Shown here: in pieces, positions 8,173 through 17,313 of the stretch
Layout: every line of letters starts with the position of its first letter
Position numbering within the stretch: position 1 is the first letter of the stretch
Origin: Winogradskyella vidalii
Lineage (GTDB): Bacteria; Bacteroidota; Bacteroidia; Flavobacteriales; Flavobacteriaceae
Direction: 5' to 3'
Length of the DNA stretch: 64,000 bases
NCBI RefSeq assembly: GCF_013403955.1
Contig: NZ_JABFDG010000007.1
Coordinates: forward strand, 124,001 to 188,000
Translations under genes and position numbers: made by a program
The notes under the pieces: model-generated
Seen by the model: only the letters and a program-made list of their open reading frames with translations
Databases searched by the model: none
What the model was told of the DNA's origin: nothing

Positions 8173-10935
8173 ATGAAAAATATTTTAGCACTACTATTTA
8201 CTTTAGTAGTAATGAGTTCTTTTGCTCAAATTAAACTGCAAGGGATTGTTAAAGATAGTATTGGTTCGCCTTTAGAACTAGCAAATGTTATTGCCATAAA
8301 TAAAGCATCTAATACTCTAGAATCCTATGCTATTACAGATGCTAACGGAAAATACGTTATCTCATTAGGTAAAAATGGAAGTTATAGTATTCAAGTTAGT
8401 TATATTGGTTTAAAATCGGTTGATGAAACTTTAGAAACAAAAGAAGTAGATATCACTAAAGACTTTCAAATGCTTTCTGATAACATGCTTGATGCTGTAG
8501 AGATTACTTATGAAATGCCAGTGACTATAAAAGGAGACACGTTAATTTATAATGCAGACTCTTTTAAAAGTGGAACCGAACGAAAGCTTGAAGATGTCTT
8601 AAAAAAACTACCAGGTGTAGAAATCACCTCTGAAGGAAAGATTGAAGTTGAAGGTAAAGAGGTAACCAAACTTATGGTTAACGGAAAGGATTTTTTTGAT
8701 GGGGATTCTAAATTAGCGACTAAAAACATCCCTTCTAATGCGGTAGATAAAATTCAAGTGTTACGTAATTACGCTGAAGTTGGACAATTAAGTGGTGTTC
8801 AAAATAACGAAGATAACGTTGCCATAAATATTAAACTAAAAGAGGGTAAAGAAAACTTTTGGTTTGGTGATGTTACAGCAGGTGGAGGTGTAGCTCCCTC
8901 ACCAAACGACAACTTGTATTTAGTACAACCAAAATTATTTTATTACAGTCCTAAATATAGTATTAATGTTATTGGTGATATAAATAATGTTGGCGAAGTG
9001 GCATTAACCGGTAGAGATATTCGGAATTTTGGTGGTGGCTTTAGACGTCCAAGTGCTAGTAGTGGTACAAGTCTTAATCTTGGAGATAATGGTTTGGGCG
9101 GTCTAACTAATCTTAGTGACTCACAATCTATTGAATCTAAATTAGGCGCTGTTAATTTTAGTTATTCGCCAAATAAAGCTTTAGATCTTAGTGGATTTTT
9201 AATTTATAATGCGAATCGATTAAATACAAGACAAGAAAGTTTTGTACGTTATACAAATCCAGAATTAGGAATTCCTGACGAAGAAACCGTGCAAACAGGT
9301 AGAGAAGCTACCAATCAGGGATTAGCAAAATTAAGTGCCAGTTATAAACCAAATGCTAGTAATCAATTAAATTATGATGTTTTGGCCCGTATTTCTGATG
9401 ATTCTGAAATGCAAAATGAATTTTCTTCAGTAGTAGGAAACACAACACAGTTAGATGAAGCAAAACCGTTTAGTATTAATCAGAATGTGAATTACTATTA
9501 CACACTAAATGAGAATAATATTTTTGCATTTGAAGCGCAACACTTAATAAAAGATGAAGATCCGTTTTATAATGCAGTTTTAGTAAATGACCCGACGAAC
9601 AATAACGATGTTAACCCAGAAAATAGAGATGCTTTTGATAATACAGCAGGTGAATTGGGATTAGATTTAAATCAGTTAACATATGACTTGAATCAAGAAC
9701 GTCGTGTAAAGTCGAATCAATTAGATGCGAAATTAGATTACTATAATATCTTGAATTCAAAAAGTAATATCAATTTTACTTTAGGGACTATTTTGAGTAA
9801 TCAAAAATTCAACTCAAATATATTTCAGTTTTTAGATGACGGTTCATTCTTTGATCCAACACCAAGTTTAACTAATGAGGAAGGTGATGTATTACGAAAT
9901 GAAAATGATACAGAATATAACTTTAGTGATATTTACCTTGGTTTTCATTACCGATTAAAAACGGGGAAATTCACCATTACTCCAGGATTCTCAGTTCATG
10001 CTTACGGAAATAAAAACACACAATTTGGTGAAACTTATGAAGATAATTTCTTCAGAATATTACCCGATTTTGAAACACAAATTCAGTTTAAAAAGAGTGA
10101 AAGCCTAACATTCCGTTATAATATGCAAAACTCATTTACAGATGTAACGAGTTTAGCAGAAGGACTCGTTTTAAATAGTTATAACAGTCTTCAATATGGT
10201 GAGCCTAATTTACAGAATTCATTATCGCACAACCTAAACTTGCGTTACTTTAGTTTTAACTTATTTAACTATACTAATGTTTTTGCATTTCTTAATTATA
10301 ATAAGAACATTGATCAAATACGGTCTTTTACTAATTTTGATAATGTTATTAGAACGAATACATATTTTAATTCAAATTTTGCTGATGAAAGTGTAACGGC
10401 TAGTGGTCGTATTCAACGGACTTATGGTAAATTGAGAGCAAGCATGCGTGTAGGTTATAATTACAGCAAGAGTAATCAGTTTGTTCAAGATGTAAGATCT
10501 GTAAATAAGACGTTTTCTCAAACCTATACACCTGGATTAAGTACTAATTTTAGAGAAGCGCCTAATGTAAGTTTACAGTATAGATTTAGTGTGTCTGATA
10601 CTAAACAAGGTGATGATAATGAAACACAATTTATCACCAATGCGCCTTCAGTTGAATTTGATGCCTATATATGGAAAGCTTTAACTTTTAAAACGGATTA
10701 CTCATACACTAGTCAAAGTAGTAATGTTAATGATACACAATCTTACCAAACATGGAATGCCAGTTTAGCTTACAGAAAAGACCAAGATGCTAAATGGGAA
10801 TACCAACTAAAAGCCACCAACTTATTGAATATAGATTCTGAGGTTAATAACGGGTCTAATAATATTTCAGTTTATAGTTCTGAAACGTTTATTTTACCTC
10901 GTTTTATTACGTTTAGGTTGACGTATACGCTTTAG
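8173..10935 (+). CDS. TonB-receptor-like outer membrane barrel with CarboxypepD_reg domain
   Basis: The 920-residue protein has a signal peptide (1-18), a CarboxypepD_reg-like beta-sandwich (about 20-105, beginning IKLQGIVKDSIGSPLELANV), a plug-like segment (about 110-230, with LEDVLKKLPGVEI) and a long aromatic-rich beta-barrel ending in ITFRLTYTL, a C-terminal outer membrane insertion signal. This is the architecture of the outer membrane beta-barrel (PF14905-type) branch of TonB-dependent receptors, which take up or export an unknown ligand. It follows GLPGLI copy 2 closely and lacks an obvious promoter of its own, so it is probably in the same operon. Confidence 0.87.
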   Translation: MKNILALLFTLVVMSSFAQIKLQGIVKDSIGSPLELANVIAINKASNTLESYAITDANGKYVISLGKNGSYSIQVSYIGLKSVDETLETKEVDITKDFQMLSDNMLDAVEITYEMPVTIKGDTLIYNADSFKSGTERKLEDVLKKLPGVEITSEGKIEVEGKEVTKLMVNGKDFFDGDSKLATKNIPSNAVDKIQVLRNYAEVGQLSGVQNNEDNVAINIKLKEGKENFWFGDVTAGGGVAPSPNDNLYLVQPKLFYYSPKYSINVIGDINNVGEVALTGRDIRNFGGGFRRPSASSGTSLNLGDNGLGGLTNLSDSQSIESKLGAVNFSYSPNKALDLSGFLIYNANRLNTRQESFVRYTNPELGIPDEETVQTGREATNQGLAKLSASYKPNASNQLNYDVLARISDDSEMQNEFSSVVGNTTQLDEAKPFSINQNVNYYYTLNENNIFAFEAQHLIKDEDPFYNAVLVNDPTNNNDVNPENRDAFDNTAGELGLDLNQLTYDLNQERRVKSNQLDAKLDYYNILNSKSNINFTLGTILSNQKFNSNIFQFLDDGSFFDPTPSLTNEEGDVLRNENDTEYNFSDIYLGFHYRLKTGKFTITPGFSVHAYGNKNTQFGETYEDNFFRILPDFETQIQFKKSESLTFRYNMQNSFTDVTSLAEGLVLNSYNSLQYGEPNLQNSLSHNLNLRYFSFNLFNYTNVFAFLNYNKNIDQIRSFTNFDNVIRTNTYFNSNFADESVTASGRIQRTYGKLRASMRVGYNYSKSNQFVQDVRSVNKTFSQTYTPGLSTNFREAPNVSLQYRFSVSDTKQGDDNETQFITNAPSVEFDAYIWKALTFKTDYSYTSQSSNVNDTQSYQTWNASLAYRKDQDAKWEYQLKATNLLNIDSEVNNGSNNISVYSSETFILPRFITFRLTYTL

Positions 10936-11040
10936 GAAAAAGACATCAACCGCTTCGTTAAAAGATTTAAGATTGAAGATTTGTTTTTATTAATTGAATG
11001 TCTATAGGGTATTAACAAGATTATAGTTATAAAGGAGAAA

Positions 11041-11070
11041 GCCTTGCATTCATAGTTATGAATACAAGGC
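11041..11070. terminator. Hairpin terminator between convergent genes
   Basis: GCCTTGCATTCAT (from 11041) pairs with ATGAATACAAGGC (to 11070) through 12 of 13 positions around a 4-base loop. It is followed by TATTTT on the plus strand and flanked by A-rich DNA on the other side. It sits between the barrel gene (ends 10935) and the lipoprotein gene (ends 11097 on the minus strand) and can serve both. Confidence 0.75.
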
Positions 11071-11096
11071 TATTTTGTGTTTGATAAAAGTTGAGG

Positions 11097-12914
11097 TTAT
11101 AAACCTCTTAAAACATGAACCACACCTGTTATTGAATGTGGATTACCATCATAATCTTCATAAGAACCACTAAAATTAATATCAATATATTCACCAACTT
11201 CACCAAGAGACGTTAGGTTGTAAGTAATATTGTTATTAGTATTTGACATATCAATACATTCTTGAATGTTAAAACCAGTGGTGCTATCGTCAATATCATT
11301 CCAGTCATAATTGGCATAGGTGCCTTCATAAGTTGTTTCGTCTATAGTCCCAAACATATAAAAGCAGTTTAAACTAGATCCACTAATATTGAGAGTTGGT
11401 CCATTATAATTAGGTGAGTCAGGGTAAAATTCAGCATTTATATTATCTAAAATATAAGTTAAGTCGCCATCATCAATGCTATATTGAATAAATTCTGTAA
11501 CAGCATTACAGGCACTTATAGTTCCGATGTTTGTTAACGGTGTCGTAAACGTATAACTAATACTATCTGTAGTTTGAAGATTTACGTAATCACTTGCTTT
11601 TATTTTAAACGTATTGTCGTCTTCACAACGTAATAGGCTTATTTCAAAAGTGCCATCATTTACGCCATCTATAAATGTTTGACCACCATACTTCAGTTGC
11701 ACATAGCCATCGGTCACCGCATTATCATCACAAGTATTAAAATTTCCTACTATAGTTTCTTCTATAATGTCTGAGCTCTCTTGTACTGTTATAGAAATAT
11801 TAGAATCTGTTGAAAATGGACCTATCATTTCAGAATAAAGCGGAGTGCTTCCACAAAAATCATAACTATACACATTAAGTTCTAAGCTTTCATTGCTTGG
11901 TACATAACCACAAACGTCTCCAGTTTCATTGGTGTAACCATGTGTAGTACCAAAAGTGGCACTTGTAATACTTACCCAAAGATTATTAAGAGGGTTATTT
12001 TCGTCATTATTAGCTGAAATACACAGTGTAATGGCTTCCGCAGGTATATCACAATTCCAAAATGAGAAATGAGATACTGTGCCTACGTACATGTTGCCTT
12101 CTAATGTTGCTTCACCTTCTTCAATCCAATAGCCTTTAGTTTCATCAAAATACCAAAGCGGAATAGTTGCAGGAGCAATAGCCATTAAACTTGGGTCAAC
12201 GTACATTTTAATTTCGGATGTAGAGCCTTCTGCTAAGTTCAGTTCTTCTCCAGCACTTCCTCGTAATTCTACGGCTAACATTCCTAAAGTTTGTAGCATA
12301 CGTTCGGCACCTTCGCTATTTTGAGCATACAACATACCTGGGCGTTGTAATTCCATATCGTCATCAACAGGATCTAAATGATGTACAATAACATTTACAG
12401 TACCAGAATAGTCAGAGCCATCTTCTTTAATGAAATTACCATCAAAGTCTACTGAACTTCCGTTAGCCAATGAAATGTTTCCTGCAGAACCACTATTTAC
12501 AGTACCTGTTACTGTCGCTTCCAATAGCATTATGGTAACTTTATTGGTACCATTAGATGGCACCACATTGCGGGAACCATGAATGTAACCTGCTTTTGAA
12601 GCTTTAATGTAGCCAAACCGTTCGTTAACAGTAGCATCATTAATCAAAAATACCCCGTTGCTGTCGGTTAGTGCTGTGTCATCACCAATAGTGATTAGAA
12701 CACCTTCTATTGGGTTATGATGTTTGTCGATAATTGTTCCTAAGAAATCTCTAGATATTTCACTTCCAAAATATTCTGAAAATGAATCAGGAATCGTTTC
12801 TTGCTGTCCACCGCCTGAGTAGTTGTCATCATTATCTTTTAGGCAAGATGTAAACGAGAGAATTGAAAATAGAATTAGAAAAATAAATTTGGGGAATTTG
12901 CTAATACGTTTCAT
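11097..12914 (-). CDS. Surface lipoprotein with carboxypeptidase-like regulatory domain
   Basis: The 605-residue protein starts with a lipoprotein signal peptide whose lipobox LSFTSC places the acylated cysteine at residue 24, followed by Asp-rich KDNDDN, a feature linked to surface export of Bacteroidota lipoproteins. Residues about 58-135 are a CarboxypepD_reg-type beta-sandwich (GTIIDKHHNPIEGVLITIGD). The central part has SHFSFWNCD and further beta-rich, Cys-containing repeats resembling stacked adhesin-like modules. No enzymatic motif is visible. It is monocistronic, with its own promoter region after the pyrophosphatase terminator, and convergent with the barrel gene. A surface-binding or structural role is an inference. 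Confidence 0.72.
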   Translation of the reverse strand: MKRISKFPKFIFLILFSILSFTSCLKDNDDNYSGGGQQETIPDSFSEYFGSEISRDFLGTIIDKHHNPIEGVLITIGDDTALTDSNGVFLINDATVNERFGYIKASKAGYIHGSRNVVPSNGTNKVTIMLLEATVTGTVNSGSAGNISLANGSSVDFDGNFIKEDGSDYSGTVNVIVHHLDPVDDDMELQRPGMLYAQNSEGAERMLQTLGMLAVELRGSAGEELNLAEGSTSEIKMYVDPSLMAIAPATIPLWYFDETKGYWIEEGEATLEGNMYVGTVSHFSFWNCDIPAEAITLCISANNDENNPLNNLWVSITSATFGTTHGYTNETGDVCGYVPSNESLELNVYSYDFCGSTPLYSEMIGPFSTDSNISITVQESSDIIEETIVGNFNTCDDNAVTDGYVQLKYGGQTFIDGVNDGTFEISLLRCEDDNTFKIKASDYVNLQTTDSISYTFTTPLTNIGTISACNAVTEFIQYSIDDGDLTYILDNINAEFYPDSPNYNGPTLNISGSSLNCFYMFGTIDETTYEGTYANYDWNDIDDSTTGFNIQECIDMSNTNNNITYNLTSLGEVGEYIDINFSGSYEDYDGNPHSITGVVHVLRGL

Positions 12915-13001
12915 GTTGGTCTTATTTTGATTGTTTATGTCTTACTTATACAACAATTTAATTCTAGAAATTCCTACTGTTTAAACGTTATTAAAAGAAA
13001 A

Positions 13002-13029
13002 CCCTCAACATGTTAAATCATATTGAGGG
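13002..13029 (-). terminator. Intrinsic terminator of hppA
   Basis: Read on the minus strand, CCCTCAA (complement of 13023-13029) pairs with TTGAGGG (complement of 13002-13008), followed by TTTTCTTTT. It lies 27 bp after the pyrophosphatase stop codon. Confidence 0.75.
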
Positions 13030-13055
13030 GTTTAAAAATGGTATTTTTATAAAGT

Positions 13056-15473
13056 TTAGTTTTTTGTGATATCTATTTTTTCAATCACTTTTATTACTTC
13101 TGTAGCTTCGTTTTTTACTGATGCTTCAAAAGCGTTTAGTTCTTTTTCTACTTCGGCCTGTGTGCCTTCAAAAATAATAACCTCAGACGTTTTTTTACCT
13201 TCTTTTATAGTGGTATAATTAACCGTGGCTTTAGCTAAATCTTTAGAGTGTACAGTTGTTTCTATGCTAATATCTTCGTTATTTGCCAAACCAGTTTCTT
13301 CGGCATGGCCTCCCAATATTGGAGCAATAACCAAACCGATTAAACAGGTTAACTTAATTAAAATGTTCATTGAAGGTCCAGAGGTATCCTTAAAGGGATC
13401 ACCAACGGTATCTCCAGTTACAGATGCCTTATGGGCTTCAGAACCTTTAAAAGTCATTTCACCATTAATTTCAATGCCTGCTTCAAAAGATTTTTTAGCA
13501 TTATCCCAAGCACCACCAGCATTATTTTGAAAGATTGCCCAAAGCACTCCAGAAACAGTAACACCAGCCATATAGCCACCTAACATTTCAGCAATAGCTA
13601 AAGGTTCCATTCCAAAAATCATAGGAACAAATGCAATCACTAGAGGAAATCCAATAGTTAATAAACCGGGTAACATCATTTCTTTTAAAGATGCTTTGGT
13701 TGAAATAGCAACACACTTATCATATTCTGGTGTTCCTGTACCTTCCATAATACCAGGGATGTCTTTAAACTGACGACGGACTTCGTGTACCATTTCCATG
13801 GCTGCTTTTCCAACAGCGTTCATCGCTAATGCCGAAAAAACAACAGGCACCATACCACCAACAAATAACATGGCTAAAACCGGTGCTTTAAAGATATTGA
13901 TACCGTCAATTCCTGTAAAGGTAACATAGGCCGCAAATAAAGCTAAAGAGGTTAGTGCAGCAGATGCAATAGCAAAACCTTTTCCGGTGGCAGCTGTTGT
14001 GTTACCAACAGAATCTAAAATATCTGTACGTTCTCTAACAATAGGTTCTTGTTCACTCATTTCTGCAATCCCACCAGCATTATCTGATATTGGTCCAAAA
14101 GCATCAATGGCTAGTTGCATTGCTGTGGTCGCCATCATTGCTGAAGCAGCTAATGCCACACCATAAAACCCAGCAAAAGCATAAGACGCCCAAATAGCGC
14201 CTGCAAATAATAAAACAGAAGGGAATGTAGAAATCATACCAGTCGCTAAACCAGCGATGATATTTGTTCCTGCGCCTGTAGAAGATTGTTGTACGATTTT
14301 TAAAATCGGACTTTTTCCTAATCCTGTATAGTATTCAGTAACCGAAGAAATCACAGCTCCTACAACTAAACCAACTAAGGTCGCGTAGAATACACGCATT
14401 GAAGAAATCTCTTGTAAACCTTCTCCAAAGAAATTCATTTGCATGGTTTCAGGTAGCATCCAAGTGACTAAACCAAAACAAGAAGCTGCAACTAATACGA
14501 TGGACGTCCAATTACCAACATTTAAAGCGCCCATAACTTGCGCTTCTTTAGCATCATTACTTTTTATTTTAACCAACATGGTGCCGATGATAGAAATAAT
14601 TATTCCTGCGCCAGCAATAGCCATAGGTAATAAAATAGGGCCAATACCTCCAAAAGCATCAGAGATTGCGCCTCCCATATCCTCAATAACATAATTTCCA
14701 AGTACCATGGCAGCTAAAACAGTGGCTACGTAAGACCCAAATAAATCAGCGCCCATACCAGCAACATCGCCCACATTATCACCTACATTATCTGCAATAG
14801 TCGCAGGGTTACGAGGATCGTCTTCAGGAATTCCAGCTTCTACTTTACCCACTAAATCAGCACCAACATCGGCAGCTTTAGTGTAAATACCACCACCAAC
14901 TCTAGCAAATAAGGCGATTGATTCTGCTCCAAGAGAGAAACCAGCTAAGGTTTCTAGAACTATGGTCATGTCCATGGTATTTGTCCATTCGCTTCCCATA
15001 AAGAACCAAAAGAAAAAAATAAAGAATGCTGTTAAGCCAAGAACCGCTAAACCTGCAACACCAAGTCCCATTACAGTACCACCTCCAAAAGAGATTTTTA
15101 AGGCATTCGGTAAACTCGTACGTGCCGCTTGGGTAGTTCTAACATTAGTTTTGGTGGCGATTTTCATTCCAATGTTTCCCGCAAAAGCAGAAAAAACAGC
15201 TCCAAAAATAAACGCTACAACAATTAACCAATGCGTCGTTGGAACTACGAATGAAACAATAGCTAATAAGAAACTTACAATAACAACGAAAATAGCGAGT
15301 AATTTATATTCAGCATTTAAGAAGGCAAGAGCACCTTCGTAAATATGGTCTGATATTTCCTTCATTTTACCATCTCCTGCATCTTGTTTCATGACCCAAG
15401 ATTGTTTTATAATCATATAGATTAACCCTAAAAGTGCCAATGCAATTGGCATATATATCACCAGTGATCCCAT
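13056..15473 (-). CDS. hppA: Ion-pumping membrane pyrophosphatase, K+-dependent type
   Basis: The 805-residue protein is almost entirely transmembrane, with about 16 helices. It carries the pyrophosphate-binding motif DVGADLVGKVEAGIPEDDPR and the acidic NVGDNVGDVAG segment of membrane pyrophosphatases, which couple PPi hydrolysis to H+ or Na+ export across the inner membrane. At about residue 489 the sequence reads GNTTAAT. Alanine in the position taken by lysine in the K+-independent class marks a K+-dependent enzyme, and this class includes the Na+ and Na+/H+ pumps. A soluble C-terminal extension of about 80 charged residues follows ILGGHAEE; it is longer than in the shortest family members. 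The soluble pyrophosphatase gene lies just upstream on the same strand, separated by a terminator. Confidence 0.95.
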   Translation of the reverse strand: MGSLVIYMPIALALLGLIYMIIKQSWVMKQDAGDGKMKEISDHIYEGALAFLNAEYKLLAIFVVIVSFLLAIVSFVVPTTHWLIVVAFIFGAVFSAFAGNIGMKIATKTNVRTTQAARTSLPNALKISFGGGTVMGLGVAGLAVLGLTAFFIFFFWFFMGSEWTNTMDMTIVLETLAGFSLGAESIALFARVGGGIYTKAADVGADLVGKVEAGIPEDDPRNPATIADNVGDNVGDVAGMGADLFGSYVATVLAAMVLGNYVIEDMGGAISDAFGGIGPILLPMAIAGAGIIISIIGTMLVKIKSNDAKEAQVMGALNVGNWTSIVLVAASCFGLVTWMLPETMQMNFFGEGLQEISSMRVFYATLVGLVVGAVISSVTEYYTGLGKSPILKIVQQSSTGAGTNIIAGLATGMISTFPSVLLFAGAIWASYAFAGFYGVALAASAMMATTAMQLAIDAFGPISDNAGGIAEMSEQEPIVRERTDILDSVGNTTAATGKGFAIASAALTSLALFAAYVTFTGIDGINIFKAPVLAMLFVGGMVPVVFSALAMNAVGKAAMEMVHEVRRQFKDIPGIMEGTGTPEYDKCVAISTKASLKEMMLPGLLTIGFPLVIAFVPMIFGMEPLAIAEMLGGYMAGVTVSGVLWAIFQNNAGGAWDNAKKSFEAGIEINGEMTFKGSEAHKASVTGDTVGDPFKDTSGPSMNILIKLTCLIGLVIAPILGGHAEETGLANNEDISIETTVHSKDLAKATVNYTTIKEGKKTSEVIIFEGTQAEVEKELNAFEASVKNEATEVIKVIEKIDITKN

Positions 15474-15546
15474 ATTATATGTATTTAATTTGATTATTTT
15501 TTAACTAGGTAAATGTAGTGAAATGAAACATATTTTTACGAAAAAA

Positions 15547-15570
15547 GCAATATCAATTGCTTGATATTGC
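15547..15570. terminator. Terminator between ppa and hppA
   Basis: GCAATATCAA (15547-15556) pairs perfectly with TTGATATTGC (15561-15570) around a 4-base loop, with A6 on one side and T6 on the other, so it works in both directions. It follows the ppa stop by about 50 bp and shows that hppA is transcribed from its own promoter. Confidence 0.8.
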
Positions 15571-15619
15571 TTTTTTAATATTTTTAAGGTAAAATATTCT
15601 TTATTCTTAAATCTGGATA

Positions 15620-16150
15620 TTAAATCGTGAAAGTGCGTTTCTTTTTGTGTTCGCTTTCATCGTAGCGTTTTACACATTCATGATAAATCTCTACAGCTTC
15701 TTCTGCATTTCCCCAATCACCAACATCAACTTTCTTCTTTTCTAAGTCTTTATAGACACGGAAAAAGTGTTCAATTTCTTTTAGTCTATGTGGATTTAAA
15801 TCACTTATATCTCTGTTGTTACTCCAAATTGGATCAGAAACTGGTACACAGATAATTTTTTCATCAGGACCTTTTTCATCAGTCATGTGAAATACACCAA
15901 TTGGTCTTACTTCCATAACCACCATTGGGAAGGTTGGTTGATGACCTAAAACTAAAACGTCTAAAGGGTCACTATCTAAAGCCAATGTTTCTGGAATAAA
16001 TCCATAATCTCCAGGGTACATCATAGATGAAAAAAGCATACGGTCAAACCTAATTTTGTGTAAAGTGAAATCGTATTCATATTTATTACGGCTTCCTTTA
16101 GGTATTTCGATTAATACATCGAAAGTTAAATCTTCTTTTGATTCTGACAT
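15620..16150 (-). CDS. ppa: Soluble family I inorganic pyrophosphatase
   Basis: The 176-residue enzyme shows the family I signature: YEYDFTLHKIRFDR near the N-terminus, YPGDYGFIPETL, and the metal-binding DSDPLDVLVLG with three aspartates. It hydrolyses pyrophosphate to phosphate in the cytoplasm, pulling biosynthetic reactions forward. Length matches the bacterial hexameric family. It is divergent from cysE across 368 bp and is followed by a strong terminator, then by the membrane pyrophosphatase gene. Having both enzymes side by side suggests balancing PPi energy conservation against simple disposal. Confidence 0.95.
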   Translation of the reverse strand: MSESKEDLTFDVLIEIPKGSRNKYEYDFTLHKIRFDRMLFSSMMYPGDYGFIPETLALDSDPLDVLVLGHQPTFPMVVMEVRPIGVFHMTDEKGPDEKIICVPVSDPIWSNNRDISDLNPHRLKEIEHFFRVYKDLEKKKVDVGDWGNAEEAVEIYHECVKRYDESEHKKKRTFTI

Positions 16151-16518
16151 GTTTTAAATTATATTTTGGAGTTCAATTTTATTTAGAACTATTATTATAG
16201 TCTCTGTTAAATATTTAAGTCTAACAAAGATAATATATTGTACGAGTTAAGCAATTAATTATTTTTGAGTTTAAGCTGTTTATAGTTGGTGACTTTTCTG
16301 GGTGCTGTTTGTTAATTATTTTGAGATAGCTCTATAAGGCTTAAGTATTAATAGGAAATGATAATTTATTTTTAAAGTTACTCTTCATCTGAATTTCCTA
16401 CGATGAAACATACCAATTATTAATGTACTCTTCTTTTCTTGTTCAATTTGTTTCATTAATTTCGTTTCATCTGTAATGTTATAAATCGTTATTCGACATT
16501 TAAATAAGCTATTTTAGT
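16151..16518. other. Intergenic region between divergent ppa and cysE
   Basis: This 368-bp stretch holds the promoters of both genes. The only symmetry noted is GATGAAAC at 16402-16409 facing GTTTCATC at 16464-16471, 54 bp apart, upstream of cysE. No RNA gene or convincing small ORF is visible. Confidence 0.4.
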
Positions 16519-17313
16519 ATGAATTCAAACCTAATCAAAGTCATTAATCAACATAAGGAAACCATTAAGATTTCCATGACTTTAAAGGCCGAATGCCAAT
16601 ATTTTACGCAGTTACTCTTTAAAGCCTTTTATGATAGCGATACTAATTCCGAGCAAGCCTTAGAAGAGTTAGAAACGCTTTTTGTGTCGGTAAGAGATAA
16701 GGCTTGTCCACAGGTAAAAGGCAAAGCTTGTAAACGCTGGTCTGATTTTAAAGATCAAATTCCGGATTTATATGAAAGTTTGAGGAAAGATGCCGAAGCC
16801 ATTTATAACAATGATCCTGCTTCGCAATCTATTGAGGAAATATACTTAGCCTATCCTGGATTTTTTACCATTTCAATTTATAGAATGGCGAGAGTTTTTT
16901 ATAAGTTAAACCTTCCTTTAATACCAAGATTGATGACAGAATATGCGCATTCAATTACCGGTATAGATATTCATCCTGGGGCAAATATAGGCGCTTCATT
17001 TTTTATTGATCATGGAACAGGTGTTGTAATTGGTGAAACGACAGAGGTTCATGACAATGTTAAGATTTATCAAGGGGTCACTCTGGGGGCGCTTACCGTA
17101 AAAAAAGAATATCAAAATAGTAAACGGCATCCAACAATTGCAAAAAATGTGACTATTTATGCCAATGCCACTATTTTGGGTGGTGATACAATTATAGGCG
17201 AAAATAGTGTGATTGGTGGTAACACTTGGTTAACGAAATCTGTTCCGGAGAACTCAATTGTGACGCATAATCATCAAGTTGAAATTTTTTCAAAAGCAAA
17301 AAAAATAAGATGA
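16519..17313 (+). CDS. cysE: Serine O-acetyltransferase
   Basis: The 264-residue protein has an alpha-helical N-terminal half (about 1-140) and a C-terminal left-handed beta-helix of hexapeptide repeats: IDIHPGANIGASFFIDHGTG, then GVVIGE, VTLGALT and ATILGGDTIIGENSVIGG. The His of FIDHGTG is in the expected active-site position. It transfers acetyl from acetyl-CoA to serine, the first step of cysteine synthesis, in the cytoplasm. It overlaps cysM by 4 bp (ATGA), so the two enzymes are made together, matching their known physical partnership. Confidence 0.94.
   Translation: MNSNLIKVINQHKETIKISMTLKAECQYFTQLLFKAFYDSDTNSEQALEELETLFVSVRDKACPQVKGKACKRWSDFKDQIPDLYESLRKDAEAIYNNDPASQSIEEIYLAYPGFFTISIYRMARVFYKLNLPLIPRLMTEYAHSITGIDIHPGANIGASFFIDHGTGVVIGETTEVHDNVKIYQGVTLGALTVKKEYQNSKRHPTIAKNVTIYANATILGGDTIIGENSVIGGNTWLTKSVPENSIVTHNHQVEIFSKAKKIR

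Noticed and set aside
11007..11020. GTCTATAGGGTA-like sequence similar to the sulfur-cluster operator
   Set aside because: It lacks the left half (CTAnTAA), lies between two convergent gene ends and has no downstream gene to control, so chance is more likely.
13225..15342. Several plus-strand ORFs inside hppA
   Set aside because: They are antisense shadows of a highly conserved coding sequence and lack protein-like composition.
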